Assembly (NCBI GenBank): GCA_037176705.1
Contig: CM073886.1
Location: forward strand, 129,548,001-129,612,000
DNA: 64,000 nucleotides
Source: Molossus alvarezi
Taxonomy: Eukaryota; Chordata; Mammalia; Chiroptera; Molossidae
Direction of reading: 5' to 3'
The notes below the pieces were generated by a model. That model was not told the DNA's origin. It did not search any database and saw nothing but the letters and a program-made list of their open reading frames with translations. This document shows positions 22,961 to 34,539 of the stretch, piece by piece (within the stretch, counting starts at the first letter, position 1; each line of letters starts with the position of its first letter). The position numbers were made by a program, and so were the translations under genes.

Positions 22961-24770
22961 TCAGTGCGAAGGTTGAGATTGCTTCTTTCTCACCAGATCA
23001 GAAATTCTCGGGGCAGTCTTTGCAAGAGCACAACGAAGATCATCTTCCACAACAAGTCTACTTCTGTACTTAGACTTGATAACCAACAAGCTGGAAAACC
23101 CTGTTTCACAAAGATATGTTGTTGGAAATGGAAGAAGAAGGCACAACACAGTCTCAGACAGAATAGGATATGACTGCAAACACTTGATCCAGAATTTTGT
23201 AACTGGCATTGTAGAGAAATCAGTTCTCAGTGCATCGCTGTTAATAAGGTCAATGAACTCCTCTTGTGCTGTCTCAGGAACATCTTCAACTTTGTGAGTG
23301 GGCTCCTGGCAAGTGCCAATGGGCTGTCAGGTAGATTTGGAAATTATGATGAAATTTTGTCTGCAAGCATGTGCAAGTGTTCTTGCACAGAAATTATCAT
23401 CGTAATCCTTTTGTCTGGTTCAATGTCATGTTCCTCAAAGAAAGCAGATAAGGTAGGCAACATGTAAATTTTATTTTTATCCAATTTTTTTTTTTTTTTT
23501 TTTTTGCCAAAGCTGAAGTTTCATTTGGAATGATTGGATCTTTTCAGACAAATCGAGGCATGTTGCATTTGGTCCTTGCAGTGATAAATTTAACTCATTC
23601 AAGATGGCAAAGATGTCAACCAAGTAAGCTATTTTCTGCAGTTCACTTTTATCATCGAAAAGTCCTTCAAACTGTGGTCTTGCTTTCTGATTAAAAAACA
23701 TTTTGAGTTCATCACGAAGCTCAAAAACATGTTTTAAAACATCTCCTGTCGACAACCATCTCACTTCAGTGTGCAATAGCAGAGCACTGAGCACTGTTCG
23801 GCGCATCCAACTCGTTGCACAGTTGAGAAAACAGGCGACTGTTTAAAGTGCTCGCCTTTACAAAATTGACAGGACTTATGCTGCTTTTCATTACTTCTTT
23901 TAACTCTGGTGGCAGCATCTTCATTGCTAATATTTGCTGATGAATCATACAGTAAGTTCCAATGACTTCTGGTGACTCATTCAGTACCACATGTTGAAAT
24001 CCAGATCAACATCCTAGCATAGCTGGAGCACCATCTGTGAAAACACCACAGACCTTTTCCCCAAAGATCTTATGCTCTTTCAGAAATGAACCAACTGTGT
24101 CAAATACATCACATGCAGTAGTTGTCATTTCAAGAGGTTTGCCAAAAAGAAAGTCATCTTTAACGTCGCCATCATTAATATACCTCACATAAATCAGTAA
24201 CTGTGAACAGTTTGCAACGTCTGTAGATTCATCAAGCTGGATGCTAAATATTGGAAGTGGAGCAGATTTAATTTCCTGGATTACCTGATCAAGAGAATCA
24301 ATAGACATGTCATCTATTCTTCTGCGGACAGTGTCATTAGATAAGGAAATTGCACACAATTTCGTAACAAATTCATCTCTGATCATAACTCGAACAATGT
24401 CTTTGGCCGCTGGTAACAGTAAATCCTCAGCAATGGTGTGAGGTTTCATAGCTCTGGCAATTCTGAGTGCCACCAAATATGAAGCTTCAACGGCTGCTAC
24501 ATTTTGTTTGTGGTACTTGTCACCAGTGTCATGTCTGGCTTTCTTGAGTCCATCAGCTTTGTTCTAAAATAGTTGGTGTCTTTGCTGGCAAAGCTTGATG
24601 CTTGCTATCAAAATGGCATTTTAGTTTGTTCAGCTTCATAGATTCGGCTGATAGAACTTCACAACAAATAACACATTGTGGTTTCTCAATTCCTCCTGTA
24701 ATTATTGAGGGAAAACCATACTGTAAAAAATCCTCACTATATTTTCTTAACGTTCTTCTCTACATGATCC
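22961..24770 (-). pseudogene. Decayed SPIN/hAT transposase gene
   Basis: hAT transposases cut and paste their own ends in the nucleus. Reading from 24770 down: a BED-type zinc finger (Cys-X2-Cys at about 24676-24665, then paired His near 24600), a 156-codon block (24476-24006) with candidate catalytic aspartates in LDEST (24231-24233) and TDGAP (24033-24035), the hAT CXXH motif (CMIH, about 23950), the RW motif (TEVRWLSTG, about 23765) and a C-terminal hATC dimerisation domain (YLCETGFSSLL, about 23100) ending at a natural-looking stop at 22961-22963. Lesions: a stop at 24006-24008 in an otherwise open frame (probable CpG change of CGA to TGA), frame shifts near 24563 and 23800, and an expanded A run (T run 23489-23506). 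All major domains are present, so this is a full but inactive copy. Confidence 0.9.
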
Positions 24771-24997
24771 ATTGTCATGGGATGGTTTGCTAATGAAAAT
24801 AATATATAACGATAGCTTAAATAATACAAAAGATGATACATGGCATAGTTTAGTCAATACAGTTCATTAAAGTTTCCTATGATTTACCTTTCTCTGTGTT
24901 GTTGTATTTTACATACCTGTTCCTATCACAAAAAGGCAGTACTCACATCAACCACAGCTGAATATAAAAAGACCAATCAGCATCCAGATTAAGTTCC

Positions 24998-25006
24998 CAT
25001 GGTACA

Positions 25007-25037
<31 letters not shown>

Positions 25038-25041
25038 TTTG
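24998..25041. repeat. (TA)n plus T run inside SPIN
   Basis: A short TA microsatellite with a following T run in the non-coding region upstream of the transposase. Confidence 0.85.
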
Positions 25042-25448
25042 CAGTAGCTGATGATTTTATAGTACATGATTTTACATTTACCCAATAATTATAATTCATG
25101 AAGTGTCATTTTACCTCCAATACTGCTGCTTTCTACACAGTAGCTGCTCTCTACACATGTGTGACTCGTCCACATAAGTACATTATGGCGCCAACCCTGT
25201 CACATACACCTGTATCTGTACAGGATGTATGTGATGGGGTTGCGTGATGAAGTCATCATTCCGGGCATTCGTATGTGGGCGTATCTGCATGTGGACAGAC
25301 GGCCTGGAGATGGACAGAGGAGCCGTGTCTCAGTTCCTAAGACCATCAGAAATATGTGTTTTCCGAAAGTCTTAGACGACCTCTGTGAAAAGGTTGTTTG
25401 ACCCCCAAATGGGTCAGAACCCAAAAGTTGAGAACTGCTGGAATAGAT

Positions 25449-25800
25449 GAAGATTTTAAGAAATGGTTTTCCTAAGGTGCCGTGTCTGGAAGACATGAGC
25501 ATTTTCAATTCTCTACATTTTTTGTATGAAAAACCTACAGATTATTACAAATAGATGATTAGGAAAAGCAAGTGTCAGGGCATGTTTGTGGCTTCAGGTC
25601 CAAACAAATTACACGAACCCAGTAGTTTTTCTACAGTCTAACTCCCCTAACCTTATGTGTACACACACACACACACACTCTCACTCATATATACACACAC
25701 ACATACACACACACCCCCACAGTGATTCCCCAGACCACAGATGCTCTGACATTAGTTGAGATGATGAGATTTCCCTTCAAATGGAGCAATAATTGCACTT
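25449..25800. other. Unassigned, with an (AC)n tract
   Basis: An imperfect AC/CT microsatellite lies at about 25658-25722. No gene. Confidence 0.6.
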
Positions 25801-25807
25801 TCACTCT

Positions 25808-26053
25808 ATTTATTTATTTTTAAATCCTCACCCTAGGATATTTATCCATTTATCTTTAGATAGAGTGGGAGGGGGAGAGAGAGTAAGGAAGAGAGAGAGA
25901 AACACGGATGTGAGAGAAACTCATCGACTGGTTGCCTCCCACACAACCGAGACCCAGGGCCTGGAATGGAACCTCAACCAAGGCATGTGCCCTTGACCAA
26001 GACTCTCTGGTCCGCGGGCTGACACTCTAACCGCTGAGCCAAGCCAGCCAGGG
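25808..26053 (-). mobile_element. VES SINE, antisense
   Basis: AATCCTCACCCTAGGATATT tail, GATAGAGTGGGAGGGGGAG body, GACTCTCTGGTCCGCGGGC and CTAACCGCTGAGCCAAGCCA head complement. Target-site duplication is weak (CACTTTCACTCT versus CACTCTCACTTT). Confidence 0.93.
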
Positions 26054-26060
26054 CTCACTC

Positions 26061-26770
26061 TCACTTTAGATGGTGACGTCCAGTCACCTGAAGGAGGACA
26101 GTTAAACAGCGCAGGGGGGAATAAAAGAAATGGGAAGGACATCTGCTTAGCTCTGATCTGAGAGAAAACCTCCATCATGATAAAAAGAGATCTCTACATT
26201 TTTATTTTTTTCCCCTCTGCGCTGAAGGGTTTTCCGGTTTGTTGTGTTTTTGAGTTCAAAGGCCATTTCCAGTGCTCACTGTCGTGTCTCTGGTTCAGAC
26301 GTTTCCTGGGGCACTGTGACATCCTACATGACTCACGAGAGCCTCAGGCTCAGCTGGTGGGAACCAGCAGGCCAGCCCGACTTCGGCCTTGTCCCCGAGA
26401 AGTGTTTCCTTCAGAAAAGAATCTGTTGCAGATTTGTGTTTTTGTTTGATTTGCAGTTTGTTTTCAAGTTACCTGTGGGCTTCAGGCGACTGGACTGAGA
26501 TGGCCGTGGAGCTCAGAGGAAAGAGCCATTCACCAGGTAGGGACATCGGTGTCTTTGAGTGTCCGCCTGCGTCCTGCACAGCCTCTGTGAACAGTGTGAA
26601 CAGGTCCCTGCTGCCTGCAAGGCCCGGAGCCCCCGAGGCGGCGGGTCGTGCTGCTCAGAGTGACCAGCCCTGAGGTGCGCACGTCATGGTAGTGCCGTGA
26701 CCCTGCCTGGGCCTCTGCCCGCCTGCACGAACCATTATTTGCACACGGTTTGCAGGTATTTTCCTTTATT
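26061..26770. other. Unassigned sequence without a gene
   Basis: Overlapping frames at 26177-26673 in all three forward phases have no shared domain, start context or splice structure, so I do not call an exon. Confidence 0.5.
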
Positions 26771-26774
26771 TCTT

Positions 26775-26963
26775 TATTTTTATTTTATTTTATTGTTTTT
26801 TTACTTATTGATTGATTTGAGAGAGAGAGAGAAACATTGGTATTTTGTTCCACTTATTGATGCCTTCCTGGGTTGATTATTGCATGTGCCCTGGCTGGGG
26901 GTGAAACCCACAACTTTGGTATATCGGGACCATGCTCTAACCCACTGAGCTGCCTGGCCAGTG
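26775..26963 (-). mobile_element. VES-type SINE, antisense (divergent)
   Basis: TTGATTGATTTGAGAGAGAG and AAACATTGGTATTTTGTTCC, then TTTGGTATATCGGGACCATG and CTAACCCACTGAGCTGCCTG. The ATCGGGAC and GAGCT wording is like the copy at 2755 and unlike most others, so this is an older or separate subfamily. Confidence 0.88.
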
Positions 26964-28989
26964 CTCTTTATTTAAATAAACGTTCAAAGTTAAAATTCCC
27001 GAGCCAGATAGACTCCATGCTGAAGAAAATATCTGCATAAAACAAGAGCAATTGAAGATATGAACGTTATTTTGCTAAAAATAAATCACTGTAATCTGGC
27101 ATGAGATTTGAAAGAACAAGTGCGTTAAATGTGGGAACTAGTTCTTTATTCACAACATTAATGTGAATACCAAAGTTCTTACACAACAAATTCCTGATTA
27201 TCTGGTAACATTTGATTCAATTTTTTTTTCCCTTTAGATAAGACCTCCCTCTGCTTTTCGAAATACTGTCAGCCTCCTGACGACTTCATTTCCTCCAAGG
27301 TCCGTACGCCAGTGTCCGCAAGTGGAGGGAGAGGGAACCGTAACTCCGGGCCGTCCTCTGGGTAGCTTCTTAAAAGTGATCTTTGATTCTACAGGAGTCA
27401 GTACAATGCAACAGTGAAATGTTGCAGTGGATGAGTACATAGTTTACAAGAGGACTGAGTGAGCCCATGACACAGATGAGACTTGTCAGGGGTTTTCAAG
27501 CTTGTGCTCACGTAATTACTATGAAGTTACATAATTTCCAGGAGTGAAAAACTCTAAGAACCAATTCCCACTGGTGCGGCGAGAAGGCCAGAGAGGAGAG
27601 CCGGAGAGTAAAGGCGATGCTGGGGTGGGTACCCCCAAGGCTTGTAACCTACTTGCTTGTGAGCTCTGCACGGTGGCTTTACATGTGTTCTACTGACCTG
27701 TATTTGGACCTTTTCCCTTCCAGATGTCTTCACCTAGCAGAGTGGTTACCAACGGGGGGAAGATGTCACTAAAATGTCACTAAGATGGCTATTATCTTCA
27801 TGGTTTGGGGAGCTGGGATAACGTGGTAAGAGAGTAAGTTCAATGTTTAACACTGTCACTACATTTCTTATCGCTCTGACTCACAGCCTCCGTGAATCTT
27901 TCAGAAATAAGAAAGGCAACAGCAAGACAATGCTCCTGCAGCCCTTCTGGTCTCTACATGAGCAAGTCTCATCTGCCTGGAGTACCTCTTGCTGTAGTAA
28001 AACCCCGCTGATCCCCCCACCCCGAAGATAGAAGCTGTTTCCATGAGCTGCCTGAATAGTTAGTAGAGGGGTGTAAGTCTGTCACCGTCACGAGCAGTGG
28101 TGGAGAGAGAGGGAGGGGCGGTGTAACCAGGGGTGTGAGTAGGAGTCCTGGCTGTGGGCTTGGGGCAGGCAGGTAAGCGATGTACTTGGGTCTGGACTGG
28201 CAGTCCGGCGTGCGGGACAGCACTGTACCTGGGCCATACACAGTGGAGATACAAAGAAGCCAAGGCCTGGACACCAAGGGGAGTGTGTGCACTGGGGAGA
28301 TGTCTGGAGAAGAAGCGAGTTCATTCTCGTGCTGGCTCCTCGTGCTGCTCGGGGGCGTGCTCCAGGGCCCTCTGCAGATGCTAGAGAACATTGCCCAGTG
28401 AAGGGAAGCATGATGAGCCCTACAGAAAGCTCTCTGCGGGAAGATGGCTGGCCATCCTGATTAATGTGCTTTGATTGCGAAGAGGGGCTCGGCGAGACGC
28501 GTGTTGCCGTCCATCTCTTCTTTCTCACAGACAGATACGAGTATTCGACAGGGCAAGGGTCTCAAGGTCTGGCAGTTCTTACTAGATGTTGTTCCTGCTA
28601 AATATGAAGCTGTAGCCCAGTGTTTTGCAGATGCGGCAGTAAACAGGATGAGCTGACAGGAAGTCAGCCTGAAAAAAGTAGCCAAATGCAAAGAAATCAA
28701 CATGTCATGCACCAAATAGTGCATATGAGCAATGGCTTTGGATAGGAAGCTTCCCTTTCCTTTACTCGCTGCAAGTAAATAAGACTACATTGCAACAACC
28801 ACATCTCATGTTTTAATAGAGCTGCCCAAGTAGTGGAACCCTTGAGTCTGGTACCCAAGTGTGGGGTGCATTGTCCCGGGCTCTGCCCATCCCGGATGAC
28901 CATCCTCATCTTTCACTCCGAGACTCAGCTACCTGCGGGGGTCACTTTTCACCTTGTTTCATTGCCTTTGAGAGAGAAAAGGGAACATG
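26964..28989. other. Unassigned sequence without a gene
   Basis: Two kilobases with no repeat I recognise. Bases 28100-28400 are GC-rich and give overlapping chance frames on both strands. Confidence 0.45.
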
Positions 28990-29440
28990 GGAAGAAGAGG
29001 TAGAAAGTATTGACTGAAAACAGAAGTTTGAATTTTGGTGGGCTTATACATGTTCTACCTCCCTACTAATTACCATAAAAATGGTATTTATTATAAATGC
29101 ATCAAGAATTAGTAAGCACATTTTTTTTCATGACAAATATTTTTCATCTTGAAGCAGCACAATGATAATCTATGAGTCAATTAGGACTAATTTCTATTTT
29201 AGAATCTGGAATCCATCACTCAGACAAAATCTTTTTTTTTCCTCCCTAAATCAGCAGCCTTATCCATTGCAATTCCATTCTTTAAAGTTCCAAGTCTATC
29301 TATAGTGTGCAGTTTTCTTGATTGTAACATCAAATTACACTGCAGTAGCAAAGGCACTAATTGAGATTAATTGATGGATATCTGTGAGGTCAGCGAATCC
29401 TGACAGTGCCCGGGAAGGACTTACAGGTATAAAATTTGAT
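28990..29440. promoter_or_regulatory. Candidate conserved non-coding element
   Basis: Repeat-free, with several homeodomain-like ATTA cores clustered at 29085-29200 and at 29357-29376 (CACTAATTGAGATTAATTGA). No exon. The enhancer interpretation is inference from composition only. Confidence 0.25.
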
Positions 29441-29469
29441 TGACTGACATTTCAAGAAAGGTGAATGTG

Positions 29470-30000
29470 AAGACCCCTCCTAAAATTGCACATTCAGAGA
29501 TACAGCCTTCGCTCTCACCTGTCTCTACTTGCTTGCCTTTATTCTTAGGGTTTCGTCTCTGTCCCCTTTTCTTCCCTCCTGTCCCTGTGCCCCTTTGGAT
29601 TCCACACCCTCACAGCCCAAAGATAACATCCCTGCAAGTGCCTTGCACATCATGTTCCTAAGGGTTGAGTCTTACATTTCAAAGTGCGCGTGGCAGGATC
29701 CGAACATCCCACATTGACTCCACTTTCCACAGCCAGAAACAGCCCATCCCCCTGTGCTCAGACTCCAGATATCCGAGTCTTCGCCAGCTCTTCCGTCTTC
29801 CCCATCCTCTGTCTGTCCCGTGAGCAAACGCTGCTCATATTGCCTCCTTCTTTCATTTCCGTGTTTGCATCTCTATCCTCCCCGCTCCATCAGCAGCAAC
29901 CAGGAGTATTTCAAGTCTCTGCATGTTCCGCCCTGACAGCAGGGCAGCCTTACTCCTTTTATCTTATCTTCTTCTTTTCCTGCTTATCAACTTTCAGTGG
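29470..30000 (+). mobile_element. Possible ancient L2 fragment
   Basis: Pyrimidine-rich text with short blocks (TTGACTCCACTTTCC, CAGACTCCAGATATCCGAG) reminiscent of LINE-2 ORF2, in the same style as 12000-12600. Weak. Confidence 0.3.
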
Positions 30001-30113
30001 CTAGTTGTGGGACAAAGAATGATGTTTTCATAGCCCTTGGACATTTATTCCCACCATACCTTATTCCCCACACTCCTACACGAATGTCCACCTCTAGCTC
30101 TAACGCTGCAAGG

Positions 30114-30385
30114 CAGTGATGTTCTTTTCTTTTTAGAGAGAGAGAGAGAGAAACATTGATGTGAGAGAGGTACATCTATCAGCTGCCGCCTGCACGCCCC
30201 CTACTGGGGATGGAGCCCGCAACCTGGGCCTGTGCCCTGACTGGAATCGAACCAGGACCTCTCAGTCCACGGGATGGCGCTCAATCCACTGAGCCACACC
30301 GGCTGGGCTGATTCTGAACAGGGGTGCCCCAAGGATTTTTAAAACATGCAATACCTGACTGTTTAGTTAGGGACACTGATCTCTT
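30114..30385. mobile_element. hAT-like DNA transposon end, split by a VES SINE
   Basis: Inverted relative of bases 1-64. On the plus strand it begins CAGTGAT at 30114, is interrupted by a VES at about 30121-30307, and resumes TGATTCTGAACAGGGGTGCC up to the shared AGTTAGGGACACTGATCT near 30383. The extent to the right is unknown; a minus-strand frame crosses it, but its origin is unclear. Confidence 0.5.
30121..30307 (-). mobile_element. VES SINE, antisense
   Basis: AGAGAGAGAGAGAGAGAAAC, CCTACTGGGGATGGAGCC, GACTGGAATCGAACCAGGAC and CAATCCACTGAGCCACACCG. It is inserted a few bases inside the terminus of the hAT-like repeat. Confidence 0.94.
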
Positions 30386-30869
30386 CTCCATTCGAATGTC
30401 AAGTAAATAAATAAATAAAGACAACAGCCAACACACACAACAATAGCCGCCTAGTATGAATTCATCAAAACTCATACCCATTTTTTGTCAGGTCAGCAAA
30501 GGAATAGAATTGTTGGTGCGCCGCAGAACTTTAGTAATTCGTCTATGGGCCCCGAGATGGAAGAGCGGGAACTCGCTGCCCTGAAGTTGGAGAAAGCAAG
30601 TGGAATCCTCTATGCCTCCCGATTCTTTCTCTCCTCAAATCATGTCCGTAACTCAGCGTCTTCCCCTCTTCCCGCTCAGTTTTACCCTCTCCGCCGGGAT
30701 GCCCTCCTTTGTTCTTACTGTGAACCACGCTCAATTCTCCCGAAACTTCCAGGTCACATTTCCCGAGCTTTGTTTGCTTCCTGCCCCCACATTTCCTGGC
30801 TTCTAGTTGGTCTTTGGTTCTTAAGAGCACATTTGCTGAAAGAAAACACAGCCACGGCAGCTACTTTTA

Positions 30870-31065
30870 ATTGAGGGGTGATGTACATACAACATTATAT
30901 TCGTTTCAGGTGAACGACACGATGATTCGATATTTGTACATATTGCAACATGATCATCACAGTAAGTCTGGTCAACATCCGTCATCATGCTTCATTACAG
31001 AAAATGTTTGTCTTATGGTGAGAACTTTTAAAATATCTCATCTTTTAGTGACTTAGCAACCGTTT
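30870..31065 (-). mobile_element. Older L1 3' UTR fragment, antisense
   Basis: GGTGATGTACATACAACATT, ATTCGTTTCAGGTGAACGAC, GATTCGATATTTGTACATAT and TTTTAGTGACTTAGCAACC follow the known reverse-strand order of L1MA/L1MB 3' UTRs. Confidence 0.72.
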
Positions 31066-31259
31066 CTTTCTTTTGTTACGTTCCTACGTACCATCTCCAC
31101 AAAGTCTTCGCCTGCCTTGGAATCTACTTTGAGGGCAGTTCAAGCGGTGCTGAGCTACTCGGTAGCGATTTGCTGGAGGCGCCAGAAGCCGGCCCTTGAA
31201 TCTGTCGGGGGCGTTGCTCCTGCCCGAGCAGGATTAAGGCGGTTTCAAAATGTGATTCA

Positions 31260-31517
31260 TGCCCTGGCCGGTTTGGCTCAGCGGTTAGAGTGTCCACCTG
31301 CGGTCTGGAGAGGCCCGGGTTCGGTTCCCGCTAAGGGCATGTACCTCGGTTGCAGTTTGTCCCCGGCCCTGGTTGGTCGTGCGGGTGGCAGCCACTCGAT
31401 GTGTCCCTTTCACGTCGATGTTTCCCTCTCTCTCTCTTCCTCTCTCTCCCTCCCACTCTATCTGTACAAAAAATGGAAAAATGTCCTCGGGTGAGGATTA
31501 AAAAAAAAAAAAAAAAA
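31260..31517 (+). mobile_element. VES SINE, well preserved
   Basis: TGCCCTGGCCGGTTTGGCTC head, near-consensus B box (GGGTTCGGTTCCCG), a TTTCACGTCGATGTTTCC body and a tail GGGTGAGGATT followed by about 20 A. The duplication is short: ATGTGATTCA before, ACGTGATTCA after. The long pure A tail suggests a young copy. Confidence 0.95.
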
Positions 31518-31532
31518 AAAGACGTGATTCAC

Positions 31533-33640
31533 TCGGATTCCCTCTTCCCGTCAGACACCTACCTCTAGTGCTGATTTTGTCTAGGGGAAAAACATATGAC
31601 TTGCTGCAGGAAAAAAAATCACTTAGTTTCTGTCTGCTGTACTTTTTCTGAAGGGTTAGAATTTCTCAATGAAAAACTGTTTCCAGAAACTAACGCTCAG
31701 TGGACAACGTGATTGCAGAACCGCAAGCCCTCCCTCTCGGGTCAGGGACGCGTTGTGCTGCCCAAGCCCGCGGAAAGGTCTACCCGGGTAGGACCAGGGA
31801 CCCGCCCCGGATGACCCGCCCTGCTCCACAGGACACTGCCCAGCGCAGCGGGGGTCAGTGGGGTGCCCACTGGGGCGCGGGAAGCCTGGGGCAGGAGGGT
31901 GAACTGGCCTGTTTGCTCCTTTTTCTTCTCTTACTGGGACCACGTTCCCAGCCCAGGTAAACATTCACTTCGCCTCCGGGCCATCTCTCTCCCGATGCTG
32001 TTTTAGAAGACGTGTCTCGTTACTAGAAGTAAAGGCTTTCTCCAAGAATTTTTCTCTCGGCACTTACTTCATTTTAAAATATTGTTGCTTTTTCCCGAAT
32101 AAGGAGATTAGACGTAGCACATGGAAAAGACACCGAGTTGTTGAAGACTATTTCCAATTCCATTTCCTCCTGCAAAGAACTCTGATTTCTTCCTCGCACC
32201 CACTCCTCCCCTCCAAAGCCCATGTCCCGGGGCGCTCGGACCCCACGCCCAGCGCAGAGGCCGGCCTGATGGTTCAGGGCTAGCCTGCTCCGGGCACAAG
32301 GCTGAGTGTGCGAGTGTGAGCGCATTGTGGTGAGATTGACGTGCTTTTGTTCCTCGGGACATTTCCACGAATGAATGATATTCCTATGTGTCCTCTTCAT
32401 ATCTGCCTAAGGATAAAGACGCAACCAAGAATGGCAGAGAGCAGGGGTAAAAATGCCGGCTCAACCATCAGCCTGTGTTGGGGTTTGATGTTCACAAGAG
32501 AAAAGCCATGTTTGTGTTCCAAGTGCTTGAGTCAGTGGTGCGTTGCAGATGGAGGTATCTGACCTGATGCAGAAATGCACACTGTTCAAGCCCTAAGAAA
32601 TACCTGGAGTCCACAGTCATCTAACACATCTTCTTTATCTCCAGGGTCCTTCTCAACGCCCAGCTTCCTCCAGAGAGAAACCTCTTTACAGCCTTGAAGG
32701 TTTAACTCCCCCCCATGAATAGTGTAAACTCACCCTGCTCTAGGCCCCCAGTAGCCAGTCAACTGGCGCTATGAGGCGCTAACATTTCACCAGGGCAAGC
32801 AACAGAGGGCAAGGCCTGTGCCTCCGAGGTGTGCAGAGCAGGTGGGAGGGAAGGACAGCACGGGAAGTAATACCTGCCGTCTGTTTACCTGCAGGCACGC
32901 TTGGGATCTACCAGATGCCTACAGGCTTCTCCCTGTAAGGAGACAACGTGAGCCTTTTATGTCCCCATGAACAAACACTGCCTTTGGTTTAACACATTTA
33001 TCCAACACATCTTTGCCGCGGGCACACGGCATCCTCACGACCCTGGTGGGAGAGAGATTTATCACACGTCTGCAGACACGGAGCTCCCAGTGCAGGGGCG
33101 GAAGGAAGATGGGGTCCTGCGATCAACTCCGGGAGGATCACAGAGGCGGTGTAGGTACCCACGCCCACCACCCTTCTCCAGTGCAGCACACGGTCTGGGA
33201 GAGGCACCGCATCGCCTATGCAGTGGTAGGTCCCAGGGGTGCCCACCGGACTCAGGTGCTCTTCATTAGGTTCTTTCTGCTGCTGACCTCCTGGGTGCTG
33301 CCCCATGAGCGTCCTTCTACGCCGATGGTTTCTCCCCAGCTTCAGCGCTACGGACGTGCGTCATGAAGCTGATGACACCTGGAGAAACTCTCACTGAAGT
33401 CTTTTTCTCTAGGTATTACTTTCCTGGTCTTGTGTGGAATAGCCATGTCTGCAACCCCCAGCAATGGCCAAAGACGAGGAGGGTTCCTCCTGCCTGCTGA
33501 CGTCTGAGCTCTAGCTGGTAAAGAAGCTTCTTCAGAAGAGCTTGTCTCACCAGCCTGGGCCCATGTGCGGCTTCTCTTCACTGGAAACCCTTTTCCTGAA
33601 GGCTGCCCAAGAACCACAGGCACGGGTAAGGGAAGTCCTG
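31533..33640. other. Unassigned sequence with CpG-rich patches
   Basis: Bases 31690-31900 hold roughly fifteen CpG sites in 210 bases, and 32215-32300 is also CpG-rich. The frames crossing them (for example 31656-31964 on both strands) lack domains. No splice-supported exon is visible, so I call no gene. Confidence 0.45.
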
Positions 33641-33644
33641 AGGG

Positions 33645-33800
33645 TCATCACAAACGTTACTGAGCATTTGCTACACTCAAGGTATCCAGTTTATTTATCA
33701 CCATGTCGTTTGATTTTCACAATTGTTCTCTGCAGTAGATAGTATTATTTTACCCATATTACAGATGGCAGAACTGAGGCACAGTGAAACAAGATAAGTT
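33645..33800 (-). mobile_element. MIR SINE, antisense
   Basis: TTGATTTTCACAATTGTTCT, AGTATTATTTTACCCATATT and ACAGATGGCAGAACTGAGGC are the reversed MIR core. Confidence 0.82.
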
Positions 33801-34535
33801 TTCTACTTGCTTATAGCATCTTTCCTTGTGCGACAGGAACATAAGACAAACCAAAGTTGGTAGAGCGTCTCCATGCCATACCACAGGGAGGGTTTTATTG
33901 CTGTGCAATTTCTCAGGAATTGGATCGGCAGGAATGAGGAGAGCAATGTGAAATTGGCAAGTTTTAAAATCTGCATAGCTTTTAACCTTGCCCCTAATGA
34001 ATTTTCAGTCTGATCAGAGCCAGAGTATTCAAACAGGAAAGAGTTAATAACAATACCAAGTAATGTGTTATATAGCTAAATGCATGATCATACACAGTGA
34101 TTTACAGTAGGATGTCTATATGTGAAAGGTGCCCATACTTCATCTTTGGATGAATGGGCCCTGGAGGAGGCATCTAGACACATTAGCTAAAGTGACTCCC
34201 TTCTGCATTGTCAGAATAAGCAATGTCTAGGAAACTGGATAAATAATGTCTGAAGTAGATTGGCACCAGAAGACCCTAGACATCTCAGGATTCATTTCCT
34301 AAGGATGCATTTCCCATATTTCTCAAAACTGACAGATAAATAACAAAAGATAGTTGCATAGGAGAGAAGCACAAAATTACACACATGTCCTCTCCTCTGT
34401 GATTCTCGGCCTGTGCTCCACTCTCCACCATGCTGGGATCCCCGTCTGTTAAAATCCATCCCAGCCAGCTCATATAATAAATCTTCAAATAAGTAAACCC
34501 CAGTCCTCACTCTGCCATGACCTCCTCCTTCTCTG
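33801..34535. other. Unassigned sequence without a gene
   Basis: Moderately AT-rich; nothing recognised on either strand. Confidence 0.45.
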
Positions 34536-34539
34536 GAGG

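Larger units (their letters stand above)
22600..25440 (-). mobile_element. Long SPIN-type hAT DNA transposon
   Basis: A 2,841-bp element bounded by a perfect 8-bp target-site duplication, GAATAGAT, at 22592-22599 and 25441-25448, the length made by hAT transposases. The ends are inverted: CAGTGGTTCTCAAC at 22600-22613, and on the opposite strand CAGCAGTTCTCAAC starting at 25440. Sub-terminal text on the minus strand (GGGGGTCAAACAACC, then CCATCTCCAGGCCG and GAATGCCCGGAATGATGAC) matches what I recall of the SPIN (Space Invaders) family. The transposase gene lies on the minus strand. SPIN is known for patchy distribution in tetrapods explained by horizontal transfer. Confidence 0.93.

Noticed and set aside
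31117..31494. 125-codon plus-strand frame
   Set aside because: It is read-through of a VES SINE. Near-identical peptides arise from other VES copies, and no host domain is present.
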